DNA of 64,000 nucleotides from an uncultured Alistipes sp. Its GTDB lineage: Bacteria; Bacteroidota; Bacteroidia; Bacteroidales; Rikenellaceae. The stretch is from NCBI GenBank assembly GCA_947177225.1, contig CAMWTS010000009.1, positions 1-64,000 on the forward strand, given 5' to 3'. A program made the position numbers and the translations under genes. The notes under the pieces are model-generated. The model was not told the DNA's origin. It did not search any database and worked only from the letters and a program-made list of their open reading frames with translations. Shown piece by piece: positions 53,237 to 63,773 of the stretch. Position 1 is the first letter of the stretch. Each line of letters opens with the position of its first letter.

Positions 53237-54126
53237 AACGAGAGACATACGCAGCCATCGACATCGGCTCGAACGCCATAAGGCTTCTGATCGACTATGC
53301 CGAGACCTACAACGACAACCGCACCGAATTCAAACAGACCGCCTTCGTGCGCGTTCCCATACGTCTGGGCGACGACGTGTTTCTGCGCAGCCATGTAGCC
53401 GAGAACAAGATCGAGGCGTTGTGCGACGCGATGCAGGGCTTCTCTTCGCTGTTTCGCGCATTCGCCGTGCGCGACTACCGCGCCTGCGCAACCAGCGCCA
53501 TGCGCGAAGCGGCCAACGGAGCCGACATCATCGAGCGCATCAGACTTCGCAGCGGCATCGACGTGGAGATAATCGACGGCGTGCAGGAGGCCGAGACCAT
53601 ATTCGACGCCGGAGGACTCGGCTCGGTGATCGATCGCGACAAAAGCTACTTCTATGTCGATGTGGGCGGCGGCTCGACCGAAGTGGTCATATATGCCTCA
53701 GGCGGCAAGATCGACGCGCAGTCGTTCGCCCTCGGTACGGTGCGGATACTCACCGGCGCGGCACGCGAGCAGGAGTGGCACCGATTCGGAGAGTGGCTCT
53801 CGGCAGCAGCCGAAAAGTGGCGTCCGTCGGGCATAATAGCTTCGGGCGGAAACATCAACAAAGCTCACAAACTGCTCGACAAACGCTCGAAAGAGTGCAT
53901 ATCGGACAAGGAGCTGAGAAAGCTCCGCAAGCGGCTCGAAGCCCTTTCGCTCGAAGAGCGCATGGAACGTTACTCGATGAACAGCAGCCGGGCGGAGGTG
54001 ATCGTACCGGCTCTCACCATATTCACCACCGCGGTGGAGCGGTGCGGCATAGAGTCGATATTCGTACCGAAGCTCGGACTGGCCGACGGCATCGTGCGCC
54101 AACTCTACAAGCGATATAATCCGTGA
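53233..54126 (+). CDS. ppx: Exopolyphosphatase, Ppx/GppA family
   Basis: This enzyme degrades polyphosphate or converts pppGpp to ppGpp. The 297 residues are the two-domain short form. YAAIDIGSNAIRLLI is the first nucleotide-binding motif of the actin-like fold, YVDVGGGSTEVV the second, and IIASGGNINKA a third. The 4 bp overlap with ppk makes a synthesis-and-breakdown pair. Confidence 0.92.
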   Translation: MKRETYAAIDIGSNAIRLLIDYAETYNDNRTEFKQTAFVRVPIRLGDDVFLRSHVAENKIEALCDAMQGFSSLFRAFAVRDYRACATSAMREAANGADIIERIRLRSGIDVEIIDGVQEAETIFDAGGLGSVIDRDKSYFYVDVGGGSTEVVIYASGGKIDAQSFALGTVRILTGAAREQEWHRFGEWLSAAAEKWRPSGIIASGGNINKAHKLLDKRSKECISDKELRKLRKRLEALSLEERMERYSMNSSRAEVIVPALTIFTTAVERCGIESIFVPKLGLADGIVRQLYKRYNP

Positions 54127-54152
54127 GGCGATCCGGATACCTCCGAATCGCC
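54127..54152. terminator. Hairpin between convergent ppx and GH3 genes
   Basis: GGCGATCCGG, 6 nt, CCGAATCGCC form a 10 bp stem with one G-T pair, directly after the ppx stop codon. It has no T-run on either side, so it may only stabilise or slow transcripts. Confidence 0.5.
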
Positions 54153-54187
54153 CCACCGCAGAGAACAGCCGCCGTATTGCCGGCCGT

Positions 54188-56419
54188 CTATTTCAGCGAA
54201 AATTTCACGCTGCCGCGTATGTCGGCCGACGATGCTCCCACCAGAGCCTCGAACTCGCCTCTCTCGGCCACCCACTCGCCGCGGCGGTCATCGTAGAAGC
54301 AAAGTGCCGAGCGGTCGATGGTGAAGATCACCGTGGCACGTTCGCCCGGCTGCAAAGCCACCTTCTCGAAACCTTTGAGCTCCTTTCGCGGACGGGGCAG
54401 CGACGAACGCAGATCGGCGATATAGAGCTGCACCGTCTCCGAAGCGGCACGATCGCCCGTATTGGTCACATCGACCGACAGAGTCAGCGTCCCGTCCTCT
54501 TTCATGCTGCGGCTCTCCGCACGCACGCCGGAGTATTCGAATGTCGTGTAGCTCAGGCCGTGGCCGAACGGAAACAGCACGGGCGTATCGCTATGTTCAT
54601 AGCCGCGATAACCGACGAATATGCCCTCCGAATAGAGTGTGCGGCCGTCGTTGGGAAATGCCGAGCCATCGGCATGCGCCGGGCAATCCTCCAATCGCAC
54701 GGGGAAGGTAAAGGGCAGCTTGCCGCTCGGAGCAACGTCGCCGAACAGCACGTCGGCGAGGGCATTGCCCGCCTCCGAACCCAGATACCACGCCTCCACC
54801 ACCGCCGGAACGCGCCCGATCCACGGCATGGCCACAGCATTGCCGCTGACAAGCACCACCGCCAGACGGTCGTTGGCCTCGGCCAGTGCTTCGATCACAC
54901 GATTCTGCGCATAAGGCAGATCGAGCGACAGACGGTCGGCACCCTCCGAATCCTGATGATCGCTCTTGTTCAATCCGCCGATGAAGATTACGGCATCGGC
55001 ACCGCGAGCCGCCTCGACGGCCTCGGCTATAAGTTCCTGCTCGCTGCGCGAATCGGAGAGATTCTGTCCGGTCTCGACGCCGTTGTAGCTGCCCGTAACA
55101 TCGCCCACGTATCCGCGGGCATAGACCACCTCCACACCGGCACGCTCAGCACGCGCGGCGATACCCTCCAACGGAGAGCACTCCCTGCGAACCTTCAACG
55201 ACGACGATCCGCCGCCGACGGTCATCATCTTCACGGCATTCTCGCCTACGACGGCTATGCGGCGGCAGCTCCTGTCGTCGAGCGGCAGTACACCGCCCTC
55301 ATTGCGCAGCAGCACTATGCCCTCGCCGCCTATGCGACGCGCGGCAGCGGCATGTTCCGGCGAACAAAGCGACCCGAACGGCTTGTCCTGATTCATGGAG
55401 GTGCGGAACATCAGTCGCAACACACGGCGCACCTTGTCGTCCAGATCCCTCCGACTCAATTCGCCGTCGAGGATCATCTTGCGATATGGCTCGGCCAGAA
55501 AATAACGGTCGTAAGCGTCGCCCGCACCCTCCGTAAGACCGTCGGTCCACGTACCGTACTCGATATCGAGACCGTTTTCGGCAGCCTCCCGTGTGGAGTG
55601 AGTTCCGCCCCAGTCGGATACGACAACTCCGTCGAATGCCCATTCGCCCTTCAATATATCGTTGATAAGCCGCTTGTTGTGACAGCCGTGCTGGCCGCGA
55701 TAGAGGTTATACGAGCCCATCACGCACCACGCTCCGCCACGCTCGACGGCAGCACGGAACGCAGGCAGATAGATTTCATAGAGTGCCCGGTCGTCGAGAT
55801 CGACATCGATCGTATGACGATGCGTCTCCTCGTTGTTGAGAGCATAGTGTTTGACGCAGGCCGCCACGCCCTGCTGCTGCACGCCGCGAATATATGGCAC
55901 GGCCATCTCGCCGGCAAGGTAGGGATCCTCGCCCATATACTCGAAATTGCGGCCTCCGAGCGGAGTACGGTAGATGTTGACACCGGGGCCGAGAAGCACG
56001 TCCTTGCGGCGATAGCGCGCCTCCTCGCCGATGGAGCGGCCGTAGAGCGCAGCCATTTCGCGATTCCACGTGGCAGCCAGAGCTGTCAGCGCAGGAAATG
56101 CCGTACATGAATCATTGGTCCAGCCGGCCTGTTCCCACTCGTCCCACAACACTTCGGGACGTATGCCGTGAGGACCGTCGGTACACCACAGTTCGGGTAT
56201 GCCCAGACGAGGCACGCCCGGCGACGAGAACTTCGACTGCGCATGCACCACAGCGATCTTCTCATCGAGCGTCATACGGGCAAGCGCATCTTCCACACGC
56301 TCCTCGATCGGTGCACGACGGTCGAGATATGGTGCCGTGGGACTCTGTTGCGCCGCGGCCGCAAGTCCCGACATCGTCAGAGCGAGGGTCGAAGCCATGT
56401 ATAAAAACCTGGTAATCAT
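54188..56419 (-). CDS. Secreted glycoside hydrolase family 3 (beta-glucosidase type)
   Basis: This 743-residue periplasmic glycosidase has a signal peptide ending SGLAAAAQQ. The first domain contains CVKHYALNNEE (residues ~188-198) and the catalytic nucleophile in VVVSDWGGTHS (D269). A second domain and a C-terminal fibronectin type III-like domain (TLSVDVTNTGDRAASETVQL) follow. The substrate is probably a beta-glucoside or xyloside. It lies 84 bp downstream of nth on the same strand, with no promoter evident. Confidence 0.92.
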   Translation of the reverse strand: MITRFLYMASTLALTMSGLAAAAQQSPTAPYLDRRAPIEERVEDALARMTLDEKIAVVHAQSKFSSPGVPRLGIPELWCTDGPHGIRPEVLWDEWEQAGWTNDSCTAFPALTALAATWNREMAALYGRSIGEEARYRRKDVLLGPGVNIYRTPLGGRNFEYMGEDPYLAGEMAVPYIRGVQQQGVAACVKHYALNNEETHRHTIDVDLDDRALYEIYLPAFRAAVERGGAWCVMGSYNLYRGQHGCHNKRLINDILKGEWAFDGVVVSDWGGTHSTREAAENGLDIEYGTWTDGLTEGAGDAYDRYFLAEPYRKMILDGELSRRDLDDKVRRVLRLMFRTSMNQDKPFGSLCSPEHAAAARRIGGEGIVLLRNEGGVLPLDDRSCRRIAVVGENAVKMMTVGGGSSSLKVRRECSPLEGIAARAERAGVEVVYARGYVGDVTGSYNGVETGQNLSDSRSEQELIAEAVEAARGADAVIFIGGLNKSDHQDSEGADRLSLDLPYAQNRVIEALAEANDRLAVVLVSGNAVAMPWIGRVPAVVEAWYLGSEAGNALADVLFGDVAPSGKLPFTFPVRLEDCPAHADGSAFPNDGRTLYSEGIFVGYRGYEHSDTPVLFPFGHGLSYTTFEYSGVRAESRSMKEDGTLTLSVDVTNTGDRAASETVQLYIADLRSSLPRPRKELKGFEKVALQPGERATVIFTIDRSALCFYDDRRGEWVAERGEFEALVGASSADIRGSVKFSLK

Positions 56420-56503
56420 AAGGAGATATGTTTGTTGTTAGTAAAAGGCATCATTGCAATCGGCAGCTGTCGCCATAGCCCGATACGCACCCGAGGACAG
56501 GCA

Positions 56504-57163
56504 TCACCGCTCGGTGCCACTCTTGGCCGCACTCTTGGAGTAATGGAGACATATGTCGCTCAAACCGCATTTTGCACACTTCGGCGCACGCGCCGTGCAG
56601 ACATAGCGGCCGTGCAGGATCAGCCAGTGGTGAGCCGTGGGCAGCAGCTGTCGGGGAAACCCGCGCTCCAACTGCAACTCGGTCTGCAACGGGGTCTTGG
56701 CATTGCGGCTCAGACCTATGCGCGCCGACACGCGGAAGACATGCGTATCGACCGGCATAACCTCCTTCTGCCATATGACCGCCCCAACGACATTGGCCGT
56801 CTTGCGCCCCACTCCGGGCAGACTTTGCAACAGATCGAGATCGCTCGGCACCACGCCGCCGAACTCTCCGACGAGCTTTCGCGCCATGCCGCTGAGGTTC
56901 TTGGCCTTGTTGTTGGGATAGGATATGCTTTTGATATAGGGGTAGATCTCCTCGGCTGTCGCAGCGGCCATAGCCTCGGCCGTCGGGAAGGCCTCGAACA
57001 GAGCGGGCGTGGTCATGTTGACTCTGCGATCGGTGCACTGCGCCGACAAAATAACGGCAACAAGCAGCTGAAAAGGGTCGTTATAGTGCAATTCGCTCTC
57101 GGCGACGGGCATCGTCCGGGAGAAATATGCCACCACGGCATCGTATCGCTGTTTGGTTGTCAT
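56504..57163 (-). CDS. nth: Endonuclease III (DNA glycosylase/AP lyase)
   Basis: Nth removes oxidised pyrimidines and cuts at abasic sites. The 219-residue protein has the helix-hairpin-helix LPGVGRKTANVV with the catalytic Lys and the catalytic Asp in VMPVDTHVFRVS. The four cysteines of the 4Fe-4S cluster are in CTARAPKCAKCGLSDIC. It starts 6 bp after the uvrD stop codon and is probably in that operon. Confidence 0.94.
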   Translation of the reverse strand: MTTKQRYDAVVAYFSRTMPVAESELHYNDPFQLLVAVILSAQCTDRRVNMTTPALFEAFPTAEAMAAATAEEIYPYIKSISYPNNKAKNLSGMARKLVGEFGGVVPSDLDLLQSLPGVGRKTANVVGAVIWQKEVMPVDTHVFRVSARIGLSRNAKTPLQTELQLERGFPRQLLPTAHHWLILHGRYVCTARAPKCAKCGLSDICLHYSKSAAKSGTER

Positions 57164-57169
57164 ATGGCG

Positions 57170-59620
57170 TCAGATTTTGGTTAGTTTGGCAAATTTGGCC
57201 AGCAGCGTCTTTTCGCCCCACTCATCGAATCTGACCACCAGCTTGTGATCGGTCGTCAGCTCCTCGATGCGCACGATCTCGCCGCCGCCGAACTTGGGGT
57301 GGCTGACCCGATCGCCCACCACGTAGGCACACTCGCCCGCAGGCATCTGGCTCATACCGCCGCCCTGCGACGGACGCACACCGACGCTTCGCATGCCCGA
57401 ACGCGACGGATCGATACCGCGCACCGGAGCAACGATCTCGGGCGAGGGACGTTGCGGCGTGCGCTCCGTGCCCCTGCCGGCGGCACCCTCCGCACGACGC
57501 TGCCTGAACTGCGCATCGGAGCGGCGGCGGAACTCGTCGATGGCACGTCCGCGCCCCGGCTGAGACTGTTCGGAACGGCCGCCGCGACGCATGTCGTCCC
57601 AACGGCGTTCAGGACGCAGCTCGTCGTCGCCCACCTCCGAATCGACATATTTCGGATCGATCTCCGACAAAAAGCGGCTCGGACGCGAGAACTCCATCTG
57701 TCCCCACCGAAAACGCATCTCGGCATAGGAGAGCATAGCCTCGCACTTGGCACGGGTCAACGCCACGTAAAACAGTCTGCGCTCCTCTTCCAGCCCCTCG
57801 ACCGACTCGGCGGCCATCTGCGACGGGAAGAGATTGTCCTCCATGCCCACTACATATACATATTTGTACTCCAATCCTTTGGCCGAGTGAACGGTCATCA
57901 GCGTCACCTTGCTCTCGGACTCCTGCTCCGACTTGTCCTGATCGGTCAGCAGCATAACGCTCTGCAACCACTCGTCGACGGTGGCCGTCTCGCTTTCGTC
58001 ACGGTCGCCGCCGCGAATCTCGGCATCGCGCTCCTCGGCAAAGGCCTGCATCGTATTGAGCAGCTCCTCGATGTTGTCTATGGCAGAGGCCGATTCGGGA
58101 GTATTCTCCGCTCTGAGCAGAGTGAGTATGCCCGAACGCGAAGCCACCTCCATACCGAAGTCGTAAAGCCCCTTTTGGCTGCGCACAAGCGACAAGGCGC
58201 GTATCAGCTCGACGAACTCCCCGACCTTGCGCACTATGGTGCGTTCGACGGCATCGGCAGGCTGCTGCATCGACAGCTCGTCGACAGCCTCCCACATCGA
58301 TACTCCGCGTGCCGCAGCGATCTGCGCTATGCGCCCAACGGTCGTGTCGCCTATGCCGCGTGCCGGATAGTTGACTATGCGCTTGAAGGCCTCGTCGTCG
58401 TGGGGGTTTACCACCAGGCGTATATAACCCAGCACGTCGCGTATCTCCTTGTGATCGAAGAACGAATTGCCCTTGTAGATGCGATAGGGCACACCCTTGC
58501 GGCGCAACGCCTCCTCGATGCTCTGCGACTGGGCGTTGGTGCGGTAAAGCACCGCCACATCGCTCCACTCGTCGCCCGTCTGGCGAATCTTGTCGCGTAT
58601 GGCCGAGACCACCATCTCCGCCTCTTCACGATCGGTATACGCCTTGACAAGGCGTATCTTCTCGCCCGTCTCGCCCTCCGAGAAGCATTTCTTCTCCATG
58701 CGGCGCGAGTTGTGTACAATGAGCGAATTGGCCGCATCGACTATGGTTCGGGTCGAACGGTAGTTCTGTTCGAGTTTATAGATAGCCGCATCGGGATAGT
58801 CGCGCTGGAACGAGAGTATGTTTTCGATCTTGGCACCACGGAACGAATAGATGCTCTGGGCATCGTCGCCTACCACGCAGACATTGCCGTGGAGCTGAGC
58901 CAGACGCCTTATGATGGCATACTGCGCAAAGTTGGTATCCTGATACTCGTCGACCAGAATATATTCGAACTGCTGCTGATAACGCTCCAATACGTCGGGG
59001 CAGTCTCTCAGAAGTATGTTGGTCTGCAACAGCAGATCGTCGAAGTCCATGGCACCGTTGCGCTTGGCACGCGTCGAGTAGGTGTTGTAGATGTTGCCCA
59101 GTTCGGGCTGCTGACGCTGGCGGTCCTCGGTGGCATATATCGTATTGGCCAGATAGGCTCCCGGCGTCACCAGACAGTTCTTGGCCATCGATATGCGCGA
59201 AGCCACTGCCGAAGGTTTATACCGCTCTTCGGCCAGATTCAGCTCTTTGACGATGGTCTTTATAAGATTCTTCACATCGTTGGGCTCGTAGATCGTGAAG
59301 GTCTGCGGGTAGCCTATGCGTTCGGCGTTTTCGCGCAATATGCGGGCGAATACCGAGTGGAACGTACCCATGCGAATGTAGCGCGCGTCGCGCCCCACGA
59401 TCTGCTCGATACGCTGCCGCATCTCGGCCGCAGCCTTATTGGTAAACGTAAGAGCCAAAATGGATTGCGGCGCAACGCCCTCCGAAAGCATATAGGCTAT
59501 GCGCGATGTGAGCACACGCGTCTTGCCCGATCCGGCTCCGGCGATGATGAGCGACGGCCGACGATAGTTGACAACAGCCTCTCGCTGAGCCCGGTTGAGT
59601 CCTTGTAGTATATCTTGCAC
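57170..59620 (-). CDS. uvrD: UvrD/PcrA-type DNA helicase
   Basis: This superfamily 1 helicase acts in excision and mismatch repair. The 816-residue length is normal. The Walker A motif is IAGAGSGKTRVL, the family motif LEQNYRSTRTIV follows, and TVHSAKGLEYKYVYV is motif V. A PcrA-type C-terminal tail ends the protein. The start is a GTG at 59620 (VQDILQGLN); the frame is open far upstream, but there is no ATG near and the promoter -7 box lies just 25 bp before the GTG. Confidence 0.93.
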   Translation of the reverse strand: MQDILQGLNRAQREAVVNYRRPSLIIAGAGSGKTRVLTSRIAYMLSEGVAPQSILALTFTNKAAAEMRQRIEQIVGRDARYIRMGTFHSVFARILRENAERIGYPQTFTIYEPNDVKNLIKTIVKELNLAEERYKPSAVASRISMAKNCLVTPGAYLANTIYATEDRQRQQPELGNIYNTYSTRAKRNGAMDFDDLLLQTNILLRDCPDVLERYQQQFEYILVDEYQDTNFAQYAIIRRLAQLHGNVCVVGDDAQSIYSFRGAKIENILSFQRDYPDAAIYKLEQNYRSTRTIVDAANSLIVHNSRRMEKKCFSEGETGEKIRLVKAYTDREEAEMVVSAIRDKIRQTGDEWSDVAVLYRTNAQSQSIEEALRRKGVPYRIYKGNSFFDHKEIRDVLGYIRLVVNPHDDEAFKRIVNYPARGIGDTTVGRIAQIAAARGVSMWEAVDELSMQQPADAVERTIVRKVGEFVELIRALSLVRSQKGLYDFGMEVASRSGILTLLRAENTPESASAIDNIEELLNTMQAFAEERDAEIRGGDRDESETATVDEWLQSVMLLTDQDKSEQESESKVTLMTVHSAKGLEYKYVYVVGMEDNLFPSQMAAESVEGLEEERRLFYVALTRAKCEAMLSYAEMRFRWGQMEFSRPSRFLSEIDPKYVDSEVGDDELRPERRWDDMRRGGRSEQSQPGRGRAIDEFRRRSDAQFRQRRAEGAAGRGTERTPQRPSPEIVAPVRGIDPSRSGMRSVGVRPSQGGGMSQMPAGECAYVVGDRVSHPKFGGGEIVRIEELTTDHKLVVRFDEWGEKTLLAKFAKLTKI

Positions 59621-59645
59621 TGTATTACCCGATTGTTTCGAAACA

Positions 59646-59653
59646 CAAATGTA
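59646..59653 (-). promoter_or_regulatory. -7 box of the uvrD promoter
   Basis: TACATTTG on the minus strand fits TAnnTTTG, 25 bp before the GTG start. This supports the GTG. Confidence 0.6.
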
Positions 59654-59708
59654 GACATGAAATGCGCTTTTAGAAAATATTTTCCGCAAAAAATTACTAA
59701 ATTTGCAA

Positions 59709-59716
59709 TAACTTTG
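59709..59716 (+). promoter_or_regulatory. -7 box of the moxR/Bat operon promoter
   Basis: TAACTTTG fits TAnnTTTG. It is divergent from the uvrD promoter and 148 bp from the moxR ATG, so the message has a long leader. Confidence 0.55.
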
Positions 59717-59722
59717 CTCATG

Positions 59723-59863
59723 CGAGCGTTTTAGATAAACGCATGAAGCGATGGCGGCCTCAGGCGGCCGGCAAAGACACCGCGTCCGGCAGGAATCATG
59801 TCTGGGGAACAGACGGATCCGGGCGGCTAAACACAAAAACGACAAACAAACATATACAGACAA
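59723..59863 (+). other. Long structured leader of the moxR/Bat operon
   Basis: Hairpins can form at GCGTTTTAGATAAACGC, at GGCCTCAGGCGGCC and at GTCTGGGGAACAGAC. GGATCCGGGCGGC follows before a single-stranded A/C-rich stretch leading to the ATG. I recognise no known riboswitch. The helices are short. Confidence 0.35.
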
Positions 59864-60858
<995 letters not shown>

Positions 60859-60859
<1 letters not shown>

Positions 60860-61743
60860 TGCAACTCACCGAGAACGATATTCTGCGCAAGGTTCGCAAG
60901 ATAGAGATCAAGACGCGCGGTCTGTCGAGCGAGATCTTCGCCGGCAAGTACCACACGGCCTTCCGCGGCCGCGGCATGTCGTTCGCCGAGGTGAGGGAGT
61001 ATCGTGCGGGAGACGACGTGCGCGACATCGACTGGAACGTGACGGCGCGCGCCCGCAAGCCCCACATCAAGGTCTACGAGGAGGAGCGCGAGCTGACGAT
61101 GATGCTCATGGTCGACGTGTCGGCCTCGCGCACGTTCGGATCCAAAGCCCTCTCCAAAAAGAACGTCATGACCGAGATAGCCGCCACACTGGCCTTCTCG
61201 GCATCTCAGAACAACGATAAGGTGGGCTGCATCTTCTTCTCCGACCGAATAGAGAAGTTCATACCGCCGAAGAAGGGCAAGAGCCATATTCTGATGATAA
61301 TACGCGAGCTGATAGGATTTCGTCCCGAAGGCTCGGGCACGGCTCTCTCGGAGGCATTGCGCTATCTGGTGAGTGTCAACAAGAAGCGTTGCACCACATT
61401 CCTGCTGTCGGACTTCATGGATTCCGCGGCCGACCGCCCGCTGCTTGACGATGCGTTGAAGATCGCCTCGGCGCGCCACGACATAGTGGGCATACGCGTG
61501 TGGGACGAACGCGAAGCCGTGTTGCCCGACGTGGGCATAGTGGAGATGCGCGACGCCGAGACGGGTGCGCGGCGCTGGGTCGACACCTCTTCGCGCCGCG
61601 TGCGCGAACATTGGGCAGAGAGCTGGCGGCAGCGCAGCGACCAGACGATGCAGCTGCTGCGCCACCACCGCATCGATACGGCACAGGTGGCCACCGACAG
61701 CGACTATGTGGTCGAACTGATAAAACTTTTCAAACAACGATGA
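60859..61743 (+). CDS. DUF58 protein of the MoxR/Bat operon
   Basis: This 294-residue protein contains the DUF58 signature YRAGDDVRDIDWNVTARARK followed by PHIKVYEEERELTMMLMVD, a von Willebrand A-like metal site. It usually accompanies MoxR. The start at TAATG and the ATGA overlap with the next gene show translational coupling. A longer frame upstream is noise over moxR. Function is unknown; a link to the VWA proteins in BatA is known from the family. Confidence 0.93.
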
Positions 61744-62810
61744 AGATTCTCCGCAAATACGCATCTTTGACCCTCGCCGCTGCAATCGCCGCCTCGGCGG
61801 CAACGGCCGCACCGCCCACGTTGGAGGCGCGGTTCGAGCCGCAGCAGATCGAGGTGGGCGACAGTTTCGACTACGTACTCGACATAGACAAGGATCTGGT
61901 GCAGGCGCTGGGACTGCCCGATTTCAGCGAACAGCAGCAGGATTCGCCGTTCGAACTGGTGGAGGACTTCCCCGTCGACACGCTCTATCGCGACGGCCGC
62001 CACCTGCGTCTGAGAAAACGCTACCGTCTGGCAGCATTCGAGACGGGCGACGTGCGGCTGCGCCCGGCCATCACCTATTACGACAAGAATATCGAGGGCG
62101 ACACGATTTATGCGCCCGACACCATCACGCTCTCGGTGGCACGCTACGAAGATCTCGACACGCTGCTGTTCATGCGCGTCGACTCGCTGACGATGAGCGT
62201 CAAGGCCGATTCGACGCTGGCAATGCAAAAGCTGCGCCGCCGCGGAGTCGAGACGCAGAAACAGATGCCGTTCCGTTTCCGCGAGATACAGGACTACGCC
62301 ATTTACGGCGCAATCGCCGCCGTACTGCTCGCGCTGCTCGTATGGCTCGGCATACGCGCATGGCGTCGCTGGGGCGGACGTCTCGGCCGCGCATTGAAGC
62401 CCGCACCGCCGCTGCCGCCGCACGTGGTGGCCAACAAGGCTCTCGAAGAGCTTCACAACCGCAAGTTGTGGCAGAACGGCAAATACAAACTCTACTATAC
62501 CTTGCTGACCTCGATCCTCAGAACATACATCGCCGGCCGCTACGAGATAGGGGCATTGGAGATGACCTCCGACGAGATACTGTCGTCACTGCGCGATGCA
62601 GAGGGCATATCGGCCAAGAGCATGATGGATCTGAGCATCGTACTGCGACAGGCCGACATGGTCAAGTTCGCCAAGGCCGAGCCGGGTGCAGAAGACAACG
62701 AACAGAACTACCTGCGCGCCTACTACTTCGTCGAGGAGACCCGACAGATCGAGCAGCAGGCCGTCGAGGGCAAGGAGGAGATAACCATCAAGACTAAAAT
62801 CGACGACTAA
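61740..62810 (+). CDS. Bat-operon membrane protein with periplasmic beta domain
   Basis: This 356-residue protein has a signal peptide (LTLAAAIAASAATAAPP). The periplasmic domain (residues ~25-180) looks like the BatD/oxygen-tolerance type. A membrane helix (187-205) follows, then a cytoplasmic domain rich in helices (ALEELHNRKLWQNGKYKLYY). The combination is common in Bacteroidetes Bat operons. The ATG at 61740 overlaps the DUF58 stop by 4 bp. Confidence 0.8.
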   Translation: MKILRKYASLTLAAAIAASAATAAPPTLEARFEPQQIEVGDSFDYVLDIDKDLVQALGLPDFSEQQQDSPFELVEDFPVDTLYRDGRHLRLRKRYRLAAFETGDVRLRPAITYYDKNIEGDTIYAPDTITLSVARYEDLDTLLFMRVDSLTMSVKADSTLAMQKLRRRGVETQKQMPFRFREIQDYAIYGAIAAVLLALLVWLGIRAWRRWGGRLGRALKPAPPLPPHVVANKALEELHNRKLWQNGKYKLYYTLLTSILRTYIAGRYEIGALEMTSDEILSSLRDAEGISAKSMMDLSIVLRQADMVKFAKAEPGAEDNEQNYLRAYYFVEETRQIEQQAVEGKEEITIKTKIDD

Positions 62811-62814
62811 GACG

Positions 62815-63771
62815 ATGAGACGCTTCATATATATCTGCATAGCCATGTTGGCGTTAGAGCTCGCGGGAGCCATCGATGCCGGCGCGCAGTATCTGCCCGA
62901 ACGACGCGAAGTGCGCAAGGGCAACCGTCAATTCGACCGGCAAAACTACAAGAACAGCATCGACCGCTACATCAACGCGCTCGATGCCGATTCGACATGC
63001 TACGAGGCACTCTACAACCTCGGCAACGCCTACTATCAGGCCAATCTGCACCGCGACAGAAATCCCAACAACTCGTTTCATTGGAGCGATGCCGACTCGA
63101 TATTCACCCGCATAGGCCGCGACACGCTAATGCCGGCCGAGCGTCGTGCCGAGGCATTGCGCAATCTGGGAGAGAGTCAGCTCACGCAACAACGCTTCGA
63201 GGAGGCACTGGCCTCGTTCAAGGAGTCGCTGAAACTCAATCCGGCCGATCGCGAAACCAAATACAACTACATATTGGCCAAGCGCATAGTCGACCAGCAG
63301 AAGCAAAACCAGGATCAAAACCAGAACGGCGGCGGCAATGGCAACGACCGGAACCAAGACCAAAACCAGAATGGCGGCGGAGGCGGCGGCAACGATCAGG
63401 ATCAAAACAACAACCGGGATCAGAACAACGATCAAAACGGAGATCAGAACGAGGATCAGAAAAACGACAACAACAACGATGATCCTAACGGCGATGACCG
63501 AAAGGACGACAATGACCAGAACGACCGCGACAACGATAAAAACAACGACCGCAACGACGACAACCGCGACGACAACGATCAGCGCAATGGCGGCGACGAC
63601 CGAAAGGACGATGACCGGCAGGGCGAGCAGCCGCAACCCCAAAAGAGCGGCATGAGCCGCGAAGAGCAGCAGCGCATGCTCGAAGCGGTGCAGGCCGAGG
63701 AGGACAAAACGCAGGACAAGCTCAAAGAGAAAGGCACGGGCGTCATGGTAAGAGGTAAAAAGAATTGGTAA
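62815..63771 (+). CDS. BatC-like TPR protein with Asn/Asp/Gln-rich linker
   Basis: This 318-residue protein has a signal peptide and tetratricopeptide repeats (residues ~30-155; LYNLGNAYYQANLH and ALASFKESLKLNPADRETKY are typical). A linker of about 115 residues (160-275) is almost only Asn, Asp, Gln, Gly, Lys and Arg. It ends with a short helix (SREEQQRMLEAVQAEE) and a basic tail. TPR proteins in Bat operons (BatC) are known. The low-complexity linker DNA consists of imperfect tandem repeats. Confidence 0.85.
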   Translation: MRRFIYICIAMLALELAGAIDAGAQYLPERREVRKGNRQFDRQNYKNSIDRYINALDADSTCYEALYNLGNAYYQANLHRDRNPNNSFHWSDADSIFTRIGRDTLMPAERRAEALRNLGESQLTQQRFEEALASFKESLKLNPADRETKYNYILAKRIVDQQKQNQDQNQNGGGNGNDRNQDQNQNGGGGGGNDQDQNNNRDQNNDQNGDQNEDQKNDNNNDDPNGDDRKDDNDQNDRDNDKNNDRNDDNRDDNDQRNGGDDRKDDDRQGEQPQPQKSGMSREEQQRMLEAVQAEEDKTQDKLKEKGTGVMVRGKKNW

Positions 63772-63773
63772 CG

